DNA from: Petralouisia muris
GTDB taxonomy: Bacteria > Bacillota > Clostridia > Lachnospirales > Lachnospiraceae
Length of the DNA: 64,000 bases
Reading direction: 5' to 3'
Assembly (NCBI RefSeq): GCF_004793545.1
Contig: NZ_SRYA01000019.1
Coordinates: 26,005 to 90,004 of the forward strand
Shown: positions 44,764 to 53,451 of the stretch, in pieces
Layout: each line of letters starts with the position of its first letter
How positions within the stretch are numbered: position 1 is the stretch's first letter
Program-made: the position numbers and the translations under genes
The notes under the pieces: generated by a model
The model's database searches: none
Told to the model about the DNA's origin: nothing
The model's input: only the letters and a program-made list of their open reading frames with translations

Positions 44764-45570
44764 TTAGCCCAGCCGCTTTAAATATTGTTTTTCCAGTACA
44801 TTAATCAGACTGTACAGCCCCAGGGCCAGGATGCACAGAATTACAATGGACATAATGACCCAGTCAAGTTTAAATACCTGGCTTCCGTAGATAATCAGAT
44901 AGCCAAGGCCCTGCCGGGAAGCGATAAATTCCCCAATAATGACCCCTACCAGGCACAGGCCGATATTGACCTTCATAATAGAGAACAGGGAGGGGATATT
45001 CGCAGGCAGGATTACTTTGATGAGGGCATGATATTTCCTGCCGCCCATGGTATAAATCAACTTGATTTTTTCCGGGTCCACAGACTGAAAACTGGTGTAC
45101 AGGCTTAGAATGGAGCCGAAAATAGCTACTGACATGCCAGTGATAATGATGGTTTTGTAGGTTGCGCCCAGCCATACAATCAGAAGGGGCGCCAGCGCAG
45201 ATTTGGGAAGGCTGTTTAAAATTACAAGATACGGCTCTAACGTTTCAGAGAGACGTTTGTTCAGCCATAACAGAATCGTTATGGCAAGGGCAAAAAACAG
45301 AACAAGTCCAAAGCTTGCAATTGTTTCAAACAGGGTGATTCCGATATGAGCGAACAGCGTCTGATCCAATATCATCCCATAAGCGCAGAGCAGCACCTTG
45401 GAGGGGCTGCTGAAAATAAAAGAATCAATTAGCTCCAGCCTGGCGGCTCCTTCCCAGATTGCCAGGAATAAAATAAAAATGCACAGCCTGCTGACTGTGA
45501 CAGTGCGCTTATGCTTCTTTTGAGTGAGCAGGAAATTCTGCTGAGCAAGGGATATTTCATTCATTTTCAT
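44764..45570 (-). CDS. ABC transporter permease, SsuC/TauC/ThiX type
   Basis: 268 aa. Six helices, with the BPD_transp_1 core (VWLGATYKTIIITGMSVAIFGSILSLYTSFQSVDPEKIKLIYTMGGRKYHALIKVILPANIPSLFSIMKV). The loop holds the EAA-type coupling helix. Such permeases import sulfonates, nitrate, or thiamine precursors. The start overlaps the end of the ATPase gene by 14 bp. No binding-protein gene lies nearby, and the ATPase is damaged, so the transporter is probably dead. Confidence 0.85.
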   Translation of the reverse strand: MKMNEISLAQQNFLLTQKKHKRTVTVSRLCIFILFLAIWEGAARLELIDSFIFSSPSKVLLCAYGMILDQTLFAHIGITLFETIASFGLVLFFALAITILLWLNKRLSETLEPYLVILNSLPKSALAPLLIVWLGATYKTIIITGMSVAIFGSILSLYTSFQSVDPEKIKLIYTMGGRKYHALIKVILPANIPSLFSIMKVNIGLCLVGVIIGEFIASRQGLGYLIIYGSQVFKLDWVIMSIVILCILALGLYSLINVLEKQYLKRLG

Positions 45571-46194
45571 TCAACTCCTTCCATATTTTATTAAAGTAAT
45601 CTTTAAATTCCGAGGAATTCCGCCGTTCCAGTGCGCTGATATTGTCCGGAAAATTGATATCTACCACAGTCTGAATGGTGGCGGGCCGTTTGCTTAATAC
45701 CAGTACCCGGCTGCCCAGACTGACTGCTTCTGACAAATCATGGGTTACCAGAATTGCGGTTTTTCCTTCTTTTTTGATAATTGCCCCAATATCATCCCCT
45801 ACGGTGAGACGTGTTTGATAATCCAGAGCGGAGAAAGGTTCATCCAACAGCAGGATTTCCGGCTTCAGTACAAGGGTGCGGATCAGGGCCGCCCGTTGGC
45901 GCATGCCGCCGGAAAGCTGAGAGGGCCTGGCGTCTTTGAATTTGTACAAGCCGTAGGTTTTCAGCATATTCAGCGCTGTTCCTTTTGTTTCCGGCGTCAG
46001 CTTATTCTGGATTTCCAGTCCAAGCAGAATGTTTTTCTCAATGGTGCGCCATTCAAACAGATGGTCGTGCTGCAGCATATAGCCGATGGCATTGCAGCTT
46101 TTCTGGTTCAGCTTCTGTCCATAAAACAAGATGGAACCGTGTTCCGGTTCCAGAAGCCCTGACAGAAGGGAGAGGAGGGTGGATTTGCCGATGG
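45557..46194 (-). pseudogene. ABC transporter ATPase (SsuB type), 5' end lost within Walker A
   Basis: In frame on the minus strand, homology begins exactly at IGKSTLLSLLSGLLEPEHGSILFYGQ, the second half of Walker A, and continues with Q-loop LQHDHLFEWRTIEKNI, signature LSGGMRQRAALIRTL, Walker B ILLLDEPFSALD and H-loop THDLSEA. The preceding residues GPSG and about 30 more are missing, because unrelated DNA starts at about 46195. Without a full Walker A it cannot bind ATP. This is the left breakpoint of the accessory island. Confidence 0.85.
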
Positions 46195-46273
46195 TTCAGC
46201 AGGGGAAACAAAGGGAGTGATTTTAACCAGGTCTGATAAAGTGTTTGAGGGCATGTTTGATGATTATTGCGGG

Positions 46274-46672
46274 ATGGAAAATAAAATTTATATTAGGATT
46301 AAATATTTTATCAAGAAATCAAAGATTTCATATCGGGAATTAGGAGAAGCAATTGGGTGTTCCCATGATACAGTGTTTGCTTATGCAAATGGAAAGATAG
46401 CGGAAGGACATATGAATATCGGCCTCTTAAAAGGAATGGCAGATTATTTTGGAATTGAGACATATTATTTCTGCAATGAGTATCATATATTTGTGGATAC
46501 AACGGATGTGCCGGGATATTTAAAGAAAATCCGAAAGGAAAAGAACATGTCACAGAAGGAATTTGCGGAAAATACAGGAGTGTCTCTGTCGTCTTATAAA
46601 AAGTATGAGACAGGCGCTGTTCAGATTCCAGAGAAATATTACCATGTAGTTACAAAATGGAAGGAAAGGTAA
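46274..46672 (+). CDS. Double HTH (XRE-like) DNA-binding protein
   Basis: 132 aa from the chosen start. The first helix-turn-helix lies in IKKSKISYRELGEAIGCSHDTVFAYANGKIAEG, the second in IRKEKNMSQKEFAENTGVSLSSYKKYETGAVQIP. The linker NIGLLKGMADYFGIETYYF fits the typical XRE tail. Two Cro-like domains in one short chain could bind DNA as a pseudo-dimer. The start is uncertain: ATG 46274 opens the natural domain, but no clear ribosome site is seen, and GTG 46217 or ATG 46253 are in frame. It lies just inside the island edge. Confidence 0.65.
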   Translation: MENKIYIRIKYFIKKSKISYRELGEAIGCSHDTVFAYANGKIAEGHMNIGLLKGMADYFGIETYYFCNEYHIFVDTTDVPGYLKKIRKEKNMSQKEFAENTGVSLSSYKKYETGAVQIPEKYYHVVTKWKER

Positions 46673-46799
46673 AAAACGGGACTGCAGAGTATGTGGTCCT
46701 GTTTTCTCTGTAGGCAAAAATAGAAAGTCCTTGCTTTTCCAAATAAAGGGGTGGTGATGAGAAGAAAAAGGTGTTATAGTTAGGAAAAATAGGGAAGAA

Positions 46800-47756
46800 T
46801 TGGAAAGAGGAAAGGAAATTAAAAGCTTATTAGATAAATCATTACAGAAGGAAAGTGAAACATCAAGAAAGAGAACGGTTGTTTTTATAGATTCTGATTC
46901 AAAAAATGAGGAAGAGGGAGCTGATATAGTAAAATACATTGGTAATAAAGAGTGTTTTAAAGAGGATGTATTAATAGCGACGAGTGTTTTAGATAATGGA
47001 ATTTCAATTAAAGATTATGAATTGCGGAATTTTATTATCATGGCAACAACAAGGGAGCAATTCATCCAGATGCTTGGACGGAAAAGGAAAAGGGAAGATA
47101 CCGAGTGCCTGAATGTATATATTTTATTAAGAGATAAAAAAGATTTTGAACGGTTTTTTTTAACAAGTGAGAAACAGGTAAAATTTAAAACGGAATTTTC
47201 GGGTCAGGAGGATAAATTGTTAGAAAAAATTATGAAATCTGAGTTTTCCTATCAATGTGCAAGAAAACTCTGTTTTGTAAAAGGAACTTCGTTGATTTTC
47301 AATGAACTAGCGGTGAAACAATGGGATTATTTGTACCAATATTATCAGAAAATGGTTGATAGATTTGAATACGAAGGTGGAACCGCTTTTCTTAAAGAAC
47401 AGCTGGAGTGGATAGGATGTAAAAATGTTGAAGAAAAATGTAAAGAATTAATGCAGTCGTTGCTTGGAAAAATGCGTGAGGTAATAGAGAACTACAAAGG
47501 GAAAGTATTAAGTGAAGAAGATAGAAAAGCGGTACGAGAAAAGATTCGACTTGATATAGTGCGTATTTTAAAATCCTGTGATGTTTCTGAAGAAAAGGAT
47601 AAGAAGGTGATAAAAGGACTGATAGAAGAATATAGTAAAAGCAGTGATAACAGACCTCTTACAAAAAAATTCAATGATGTAATGAAATTTATTGGACTGA
47701 ATTATTGTTTGGTGAGAGAGGGAAAAGAGTATGGGATTGTGGATGGAAATCCATAA
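46800..47756 (+). pseudogene. SF2 helicase, C-terminal fragment
   Basis: 318 codons from a TTG. The first half is a helicase C-terminal domain: RKRTVVFIDSDS, then motif V VLIATSVLDNGISIKD and motif VI REQFIQMLGRKRKRE. The rest is a helical tail of about 200 residues. The ATP-binding half (Walker A and DExx box) is absent; the DNA before 46800 does not encode it. Either the 5' half was deleted or this is a stand-alone regulatory fragment; deletion is more likely, given the truncated gene next door. It resembles DEAD/DEAH helicases from phage-like or mobile regions. Confidence 0.7.
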
Positions 47757-47904
47757 AAGGAAGTATGTGAATCTGAAGAATGATGGCACTATTATTGAAT
47801 AATCCCGTTTTTGTATTCTGAGAGAGATGAAAATTATTACAAAAATATACATAAAGGCAGACTGTTAATTCTTACAATCCTTCAAACAACCCATAAAGAA
47901 TAAA

Positions 47905-47945
47905 TTGTCAGCGAGCGCATAGTATACTATGAGCCTCTGCTGACG
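47905..47945. repeat. Nested palindrome before a 58-aa gene
   Basis: Outer arms GTCAGC...GCTGAC enclose the perfect palindrome CATAGTATACTATG. The two levels are separated by unpaired bases. The element ends about 15 bp before the ATG at 47960. Operator or recombination site is possible. Confidence 0.6.
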
Positions 47946-47959
47946 GGAAGTGGGTTGTT

Positions 47960-48136
47960 ATGGCAGGAAAGAGACAGGAAATCAGGATTGTGGTACATAT
48001 GCCGGAACAGGCATCTTCAGTTTTTGATAGGGAGCAGTCGGAAGAATTTTGGACAGGAAAAATATCTGAGAAAGTGGGGAAATCAGGACTTACAAAACAG
48101 CAGCAGAGACAATTGCTGCAGAATTTGGTTCATTAA
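47960..48136 (+). CDS. Small hydrophilic protein, 58 aa
   Basis: Starts MAGKRQEIRIVVHMPEQA and ends with a Gln-rich helix (LTKQQQRQLLQNLVH). No family recognised. No strong ribosome site (GGGAAG at -14), so the call rests on codon usage, a well-formed helix and the regulatory-looking palindrome upstream. Small proteins like this are frequent on mobilizable elements. The DNA on both sides (47757-47959 and 48137-48485) shows no other gene. Confidence 0.45.
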   Translation: MAGKRQEIRIVVHMPEQASSVFDREQSEEFWTGKISEKVGKSGLTKQQQRQLLQNLVH

Positions 48137-48248
48137 AATTTTTGAATAATTTCTGACTACAAGCGGGCATGCCTATATGGTGTGCCCGTTTTTGGGTATA
48201 TATTAAATCTTGGCAAAAAAGCCTACGAAAAATTTGTAATAGGCGGTG

Positions 48249-48283
48249 TGGAGATTCTTTTCAGATGAAATGGAATAACGGAA
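48249..48283 (+). repeat. 35-bp dispersed repeat, copy A
   Basis: Shares 32 of 35 bases with 52420-52454. The common core contains GATGAAATGGAATAA. A neighbouring TTTTTTGGAAAATGGAAG (about 48291) recurs as TTTTTTGGAAAGTGGAAG at about 52923. Confidence 0.7.
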
Positions 48284-48485
48284 CAATAAAGTTTTTTGGA
48301 AAATGGAAGACCTGATATGTAGGATTTGTCAAAATACAAAAAGGCATTTGGAAGTGGCTTTGCCATTGCCATATGGAAATTGATTGTGAAACAAAGAGAG
48401 ATAGGTTATAATATGCCTAAGCAGGAATTCTGAGGGCAGAATGCCACGCGGTATAGCGATCTGGCATGATATGGAGGTGGCAGTA

Positions 48486-50183
48486 ATGAAGAAACCATTA
48501 CCAGTAGGCGTTGATAATTTTGAAGACATGATAAAGTCTGGCTATTATTATGTAGATAAAACAATGTTTATAAAAGAACTATTGGACTTGAAAGGGAAAG
48601 TAAATCTTTTTACCCGACCAAGACGTTTTGGAAAGACACTAAACTTAAGTATGCTCCGGTATTTTTTTGAGGATACGGGAGTTTCGGAGAAAAATGAAGG
48701 AAATAAAAGGCTTTTTCAGGGGTTGAAGATTATAGAACAAGGAAAAGAGTATGAAAAATACATGAGCAGGTATCCGGTTATCAACCTAACATTGAAATCA
48801 GCAAAACAGCCAACCTTTGAATCGGCATATGGCAAAATAAAAAATGAACTTGCAGAAGAATTCCAGAGGCATCAATATGTACTGGAAAGTGGAAAAATGG
48901 ATGATGCTGTAAAATCCCTGTTTCGAAAAATAGCAGACGGGAAAGCGGAGTATGATGATTATTCCAGTTCCCTGAAGTTCCTGAGCAAATGTCTCTGCCA
49001 AACGGTAGGCAGGCATGTAATTATTTTGATAGATGAATATGATGTTCCTTTGGAGAATGCGTATTTTAAAGGTTTTTATAATGAAATGGTGGATTTTATC
49101 CGTTCGTTGTTTGAGTCTGCATTAAAAACCAATGATTATCTGCAGTTCGCGGTGATTACTGGATGCCTGCGCATTTCAAAAGAAAGCATATTTACGGGAT
49201 TAAACCACCTGAACATTATATCTGTGCTTGACAAGAAATACAGCGAGCATTTCGGGTTTACAGAGCGGGAAGTGTTCCAGATGATGGAAGATTATGGCGT
49301 GGAAAGCCGTTTTCCCACCATGAAGGAATGGTACGATGGGTATTTATTTGGAGATGCAGAGGTTTATAATCCCTGGAGCGTGATTAAGTTTCTATATGAT
49401 TTGTATTCAGATGTAAATGCATTTCCGCGTCCCTATTGGATTAATACCAGTTCCAATGACATCATTAAGGACATGATTGCCAGGGCCGACAGGGAGATGA
49501 AAGGGCAGATTGAGATACTTCTGAGTGGTGGTACTCTGGACATCCAAGTGCATGAAGAAGTGACTTATGGGGATATGCACAGCAATAGCGAAAATCTTTG
49601 GAATTTCCTGTATTTTACAGGGTATCTGACAAAGGAAAGAGAATATTTTAAAGGGAAATATACCTTTTTGAAAGTACGGGTTCCCAACCTGGAAGTCATG
49701 ACGATTTACGAGACTACGATTATGAACTGGATGAAGGATATCATAAAGAAAGAGGATTTTCATGATTTGTACCGCGCGATGGAAGACGGCAATGCCCAGA
49801 AAATGACAGACATATTGACTGGCCAGCTGTTCCATACTGTCAGTTTTTACGACAGCGCGGAAAACTTTTATCATGGCTTTCTGGCAGGAATCTTAAGCCA
49901 AAGTGAGAATTATCTGGTGAAGTCTAACCGTGAATCGGGAAATGGCCGTTCTGACATTATGGTGAAAAGCCCATCCCTGCGGGGGAGGTCATTTATTCTG
50001 GAAATCAAAGTGTCAGATTCCATTGACGATTTGGAAAATGACGCAAAAAGAGCGCTGCAGCAGATATATGATAAAAGATATATGGAAGAGTTGCGTGCGG
50101 AAGGATACCGGAAGATTGACTGCTATGGAGTGTCGTTTTTCCGGAAGGATTGTGAAGTCCGGTTTGGGAAGGGACAAAATTAA
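48486..50183 (+). CDS. AAA-ATPase_like / PD-(D/E)XK fusion protein
   Basis: 565 aa. The N-terminal AAA-ATPase_like domain (PF09820 type) has [27 protein letters not shown], Walker A-like RPRRFGKT (44-51) and Walker [17 protein letters not shown]. The C-terminal PD-(D/E)XK domain has GRSDIMV (D490) and FILEIKVS (E506, K508). Such proteins are multi-copy in gut Firmicutes and Bacteroidetes; an ATP-driven nuclease role is inferred, and links to defence or element biology are suspected. ATG 48486 follows GGAGGTGGC. It is followed by a strong terminator, so it is a single-gene unit. Confidence 0.87.
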   Translation: MKKPLPVGVDNFEDMIKSGYYYVDKTMFIKELLDLKGKVNLFTRPRRFGKTLNLSMLRYFFEDTGVSEKNEGNKRLFQGLKIIEQGKEYEKYMSRYPVINLTLKSAKQPTFESAYGKIKNELAEEFQRHQYVLESGKMDDAVKSLFRKIADGKAEYDDYSSSLKFLSKCLCQTVGRHVIILIDEYDVPLENAYFKGFYNEMVDFIRSLFESALKTNDYLQFAVITGCLRISKESIFTGLNHLNIISVLDKKYSEHFGFTEREVFQMMEDYGVESRFPTMKEWYDGYLFGDAEVYNPWSVIKFLYDLYSDVNAFPRPYWINTSSNDIIKDMIARADREMKGQIEILLSGGTLDIQVHEEVTYGDMHSNSENLWNFLYFTGYLTKEREYFKGKYTFLKVRVPNLEVMTIYETTIMNWMKDIIKKEDFHDLYRAMEDGNAQKMTDILTGQLFHTVSFYDSAENFYHGFLAGILSQSENYLVKSNRESGNGRSDIMVKSPSLRGRSFILEIKVSDSIDDLENDAKRALQQIYDKRYMEELRAEGYRKIDCYGVSFFRKDCEVRFGKGQN

Positions 50184-50209
50184 TTGGATTTTTGAAATAT
50201 AAAATTATT

Positions 50210-50242
50210 GGGACTGTCTGGAGATGGACAGTCCCTTTTTTT
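50210..50242 (+). terminator. Terminator after the AAA/nuclease gene
   Basis: GGGACTGTC (50210-50218) pairs with GACAGTCCC (50227-50235), followed by seven T. Confidence 0.9.
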
Positions 50243-50246
50243 GCTA

Positions 50247-50455
50247 TGAAAGCTAAAGCTTTCACAGCATGGATGGCCATGCGGCCCGCCGGACGGCAGA
50301 CTTTGCATGATGGGGGCACTATAAAACAGAACCTTGCGGAGAGCGAAAAAGCGCAAGATGCCTCTGGTTTGCTTTTGTTTTATACACAGTGGCGCAACGT
50401 CTCTGATTTTCATAGCAGGATAACCAAGCGTCTCACCGGAGATGGCCGGAGTTAG
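50247..50455 (+). other. GC-rich leader with a doubtful 69-aa frame
   Basis: Unusually GC-rich compared with its neighbours. A frame from ATG 50247 (MKAKAFTAWMAMRPAGRQ) to TAG 50453-50455 is open but has no ribosome site, as it starts inside the terminator flank. It contains inverted repeats such as GCTAAAGC and GCGGCCCGCC. It may be a leader RNA or leftover recombination DNA before the RadC-like gene. Confidence 0.35.
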
Positions 50456-50485
50456 GAGAAAATAGAGGAAAAGGAAGCGAAAGAA

Positions 50486-50980
50486 TTGAAAATAAAGAAG
50501 TTTAACACGGCACTTAACCAGGATTACAGAAATATCTTAGTGGAAGAGTTTTCAGAAAATTATAAAAAAGTGGAAAACTTAAACGGCCCAGAAAAGATTG
50601 TGCAGGTCATGAATGATGTGTTTCACTTGTCAGAAAGGGCAGAGGAATACATGTACCTTATCTGCATGACTTCTGGCTGCAGGCCAATCGGGTTTTTTGA
50701 GTTGGCTCATGGTACGCACAATGCGGCATTGGTTGGGGTAAGGGAAATCTTTATCCGAGCATTGCTATGCGGGGCAGCAGGGATTGTACTTGCCCATAAC
50801 CATTCCGGGGGATTGTCGAACCCTTCAAGAGAAGATTTTAGTGTGACGGATAAGGTACGGGTGGCTTCGGAGTTTATGGGAATCCAGCTTTACGACCATA
50901 TCATTGTAGGAAGGGATTCCTGGTTCAGCTTTGCAAAGGAGGGGAAACTGTCAGTTGTGCTTTCAGAAATTCCAGATTAA
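50486..50980 (+). CDS. RadC-like JAB/JAMM domain protein
   Basis: 164 aa. The JAMM metal site is complete: VLAHNHSGGLSNPSREDFSVTD gives H104, H106 and D117, with E72 in GFFELAHGTHN as the probable acid. The N-terminal UPF0758 HhH part of chromosomal RadC is missing; instead a helical stretch of about 50 residues is present. Short RadC homologues of this kind are common on plasmids and integrative elements. The role is unknown; deubiquitinase-like peptidase or nuclease has been suggested for the fold. It starts at TTG 50486, with AGGAAG at good distance. Confidence 0.85.
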   Translation: MKIKKFNTALNQDYRNILVEEFSENYKKVENLNGPEKIVQVMNDVFHLSERAEEYMYLICMTSGCRPIGFFELAHGTHNAALVGVREIFIRALLCGAAGIVLAHNHSGGLSNPSREDFSVTDKVRVASEFMGIQLYDHIIVGRDSWFSFAKEGKLSVVLSEIPD

Positions 50981-51181
50981 GTGATAACAAACAGAAATAG
51001 CGGGAAAATTTACAGCTATGGAAAACCCATAGCTGTATTTTGTGCTTTTATAGAACAACAATAATTTCAGGGGGAAAAGGGAATGCCGGTACAAAGGAAA
51101 TATTATCAAGGCAGGTACAACAGAAATAAGAGATGGGAAGTATCAGAGGCTTCTTTTACGGTGCGGATGTCATCATACTGC

Positions 51182-51673
51182 TCAAACATAGCTGCCGTCT
51201 TTTTCTTTAAATATTAAGGATATTGTTTTGTTTGGATAAAGCTGCTGCAAGCGTCCCTGTAAATCTTCCAGGTATCTGTGCATTTCCGTTTCTGATAATG
51301 GTGGAATATCAGGATGGTAACTGAAGGAGTTTATGGCGAAATGCAGGTGGGGAGTTCCCTGGCTGTAATCTACGCCCCACAAACTCTGATATTTTTCCCG
51401 GAATATGCCGCAAACCCATACCGCCATAGAAATCAGGCTGCGACTGTCCCATTCTTTCTGGAAAGTGATGGCAAAGTGCCATATTTTTCTGGAACAGGGA
51501 TAGTTGGAATAAAATTCACTCAGCCGGAACCACTCAACCACGGAGATTTCTGGCATACAGGAAAAACCAAATCCTCCAATATATTTTTTCTGTGCAATAT
51601 AGCCTAAAACCCGGTTGTAAGCGTCTTCGTTATCGTAATTCCCCTCGAAATTTATAATCTGTAGATCAGACAT
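51182..51673 (-). CDS. Compact relaxase-like mobilization protein (MOBP-like, tentative)
   Basis: 163 aa. The pattern is that of a relaxase core: an N-terminal Tyr in VLGYIAQKKYIGGFG (Y25 or Y31), H66 in KIWHFAITFQ, and the metal-binding pair in TPHLHFAINSFSYHPD (H109, H111). MOBP relaxases read YH-x3-SF and H-x-H-x-HF-x-INS at equivalent places. It is much shorter than usual (300-500 aa) and lacks the third histidine of the triad, so it may be a minimal or reduced relaxase. The gene overlaps the ribbon-helix-helix gene by 8 bp. Confidence 0.55.
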   Translation of the reverse strand: MSDLQIINFEGNYDNEDAYNRVLGYIAQKKYIGGFGFSCMPEISVVEWFRLSEFYSNYPCSRKIWHFAITFQKEWDSRSLISMAVWVCGIFREKYQSLWGVDYSQGTPHLHFAINSFSYHPDIPPLSETEMHRYLEDLQGRLQQLYPNKTISLIFKEKDGSYV

Positions 51674-51932
51674 ATTTTTTCATCTCCTTTACAATGATAT
51701 TTTTTGTTTTGTCAGATAAATCAGGACTTTGAAGGAAGGTATTAATCAAATAATTTTCTTTCATGGAATCCACAACATTCTGTTCGTGGGTTTTGGGCGG
51801 TATGGTTTCACAGTTGTCCATGCGGTATGTTATTAGTCCGGTAAGTGTAAGTCCTTGTTTTTTCGCCCGCTGTTCCCAGAGCTCTTTCTTGTCTGAGGTG
51901 ACACGGAGAAAAATTCGTTCTTTTTTGCTCAT
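51666..51932 (-). CDS. MobC-like relaxosome accessory protein (ribbon-helix-helix, tentative)
   Basis: 88 aa. The N-terminus KKERIFLRVTSDKKELWEQRAKKQGLTLTGLITYRMD is the MobC/RHH pattern (beta strand, then the two helices). The rest is helical. MobC-type proteins bind oriT and assist the relaxase. Start 51932 has AAAGGAG at 9 bp. It is translationally coupled to the relaxase-like gene. The candidate oriT lies 260-360 bp upstream, as expected. Confidence 0.6.
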   Translation of the reverse strand: MSKKERIFLRVTSDKKELWEQRAKKQGLTLTGLITYRMDNCETIPPKTHEQNVVDSMKENYLINTFLQSPDLSDKTKNIIVKEMKKYV

Positions 51933-52194
51933 ATTCATTTGCTCCTTTATGGTTTTTGTTACATTTATGTGAGAGATGATATATTTTTTAATTTTGATAG
52001 ATGATGAAAACATATGAATAAAGAAAATATAATCGGAGGAGAAAGAACGGAATATATATTAGGAAATGAAAGATGCAAACCATATATAGAATATAGGATA
52101 TAAGATATATAGATACAGTATAATGGAAAGTAAATCATGCAGAAAGCTAAGAGTGGCGGTTATTGTATTTGATAGCGAAGGCAGCATTCCAGCA

Positions 52195-52294
52195 GGTAAC
52201 CAGCCTTTTGTGCGTATCCCAGGATCCCGTATTTTGGGCTTCTGGAATTTTTTCGTTTGGAGTTTGTACGCACAAAAGATTGTAAGCGGTTACC
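52195..52294. repeat. Large nested inverted repeat, candidate oriT
   Basis: Outer arms GGTAACC (52195-52201) and GGTTACC (52288-52294). Inner arms are a perfect 12-bp pair, CTTTTGTGCGTA (52205-52216) and TACGCACAAAAG (52267-52278), around a 50-bp loop. It lies upstream of the mobC-like/relaxase-like pair, where an origin of transfer would be. The surrounding 52014-52658 has no other convincing gene; a 70-aa frame on the plus strand across the repeat looks spurious. Confidence 0.6.
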
Positions 52295-52419
52295 ATCAGC
52301 AACAATGGGATGTTACCATTAGATGTAAAAAATAATAAATGACTGTGGCAGATGGAAGAAGATGCCAAGAAACAATATTTGAATTACATATTATAGCTGT
52401 GATACACAGCCAGGTGGCA

Positions 52420-52454
52420 TGGAGGTTCTTTTCGGATGAAATGGAATAATGGAA
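52420..52454 (+). repeat. 35-bp dispersed repeat, copy B
   Basis: Matches 48249-48283 at 32 of 35 bases. The two copies flank the AAA/nuclease, RadC-like and mobilization genes. Confidence 0.7.
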
Positions 52455-52658
52455 TTATTCCTGAATTCCATTTTCCGACCAGTGTAATTGCTGTTTTATG
52501 GGGAACAGAGGTTTTCAAGCTTGCAGCAGGATATTCAGATTTTACGGAAGTAAGGACAATATCATAAGACTAACAGAAAGCAACAGTAAAAATAGTAACG
52601 GGCATAAAATAGCCTGGTACAGAAAAGTCTAGGCAGCTTAGCAGGAGGAGGCAGGAGT

Positions 52659-52886
52659 ATGCAAAAAGAAGAACGAAATGAAAAGAGACAATGGAATCAA
52701 CAGAAGTATGAAGTGGAAATTTGTCATGAAACAGAAAAACTGCTCACCCTTGTTCCAGAGCAGAACAGTATGGAACTGAGACGGAAAATAGAAGAATTGA
52801 TAGACGGGACAGGAACCACAGCTTTTATGGATGGGTATCGGTATGCACTTGCAATTCTGCAGGACAGCATGCCAGAGGTGGAATGA
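52659..52886 (+). CDS. Small acidic helical protein, 75 aa
   Basis: MQKEERNEKRQWNQQKYEVEI, then LLTLVPEQNSMELRRKIEELIDGTGTTAFMDGYRYALAILQDSM. No family recognised. The ribosome site is strong (AGGAGGAGGCAGGAG), so it is very probably translated. It is helical throughout, with an amphipathic C-terminal half. Single gene between the mobilization region and the XRE regulator. Confidence 0.65.
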   Translation: MQKEERNEKRQWNQQKYEVEICHETEKLLTLVPEQNSMELRRKIEELIDGTGTTAFMDGYRYALAILQDSMPEVE

Positions 52887-52978
52887 CTGTCTCATTTTCT
52901 ACGGGAGTGGAAGAATAACGCTTTTTTGGAAAGTGGAAGGATTAATAGAAAGGAGTATCCAAAATCCAAAAAAGGAAA

Positions 52979-53263
52979 TCAGTCCTTCCCATCAATAATA
53001 TCACAGATAATCTGCTGTATATGTGCCAGCTGTGTATCAGTTAATCCGGTGATCTCAATATAATTTCTGTCATCCAACTCCAGCAGATAGTCTGTACTCA
53101 CAGAAAAGAACCGTGAGATTTTGACCAGCATTTCAATGGAGGGGAGGATGTTATTATTCTCCCAGTTGGAAACGGTTTGCTTGGAAACATTCAGTTCATT
53201 TGCCATCTGTACCTGGTTCAGATTGCGGGAAGTCCGTATTTTTTTTATTATTTCGCCAAACAT
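52979..53263 (-). CDS. XRE-family HTH regulator, 94 aa
   Basis: MFGEIIKKIRTSRNLNQVQMANELNVSKQTVSNWENNNILPSIEMLVKISRFFSVSTDYLLEL is a full Cro/CI-type HTH domain, followed by about 25 residues that could mediate dimerisation. Start ATG follows AAAGGAA. It diverges from the WYL gene across 188 bp; that AT-rich gap must hold both promoters, so this repressor may help control the cassette at 53.4-59.4 kb. Confidence 0.88.
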   Translation of the reverse strand: MFGEIIKKIRTSRNLNQVQMANELNVSKQTVSNWENNNILPSIEMLVKISRFFSVSTDYLLELDDRNYIEITGLTDTQLAHIQQIICDIIDGKD

Positions 53264-53451
53264 ATGAGATTCCTTTCTTTTTTATCAGCTTATCGAATCT
53301 GGAATATATTAACAAAATACTAAAGTATTGTTAAAATAGACCAATATACAGAATTTAAGGTTTTTATACAAAAAAACAAAAAATTTTTCCAGAGCGTCAT
53401 AATATGTCGTTCCCATAAAGTATGGTATAGCTGTAACGGAGGTCTGGTAGG

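Noticed and set aside
52123..52335. 70-aa plus-strand frame over the candidate oriT
   Set aside because: It contains both arms of the inverted repeat, has no ribosome site and no family-like sequence.
48241..52943. CRISPR-like repeats
   Set aside because: Only two near-identical 35-mers over 4 kb and a short shared motif; no regular spacing or spacers.
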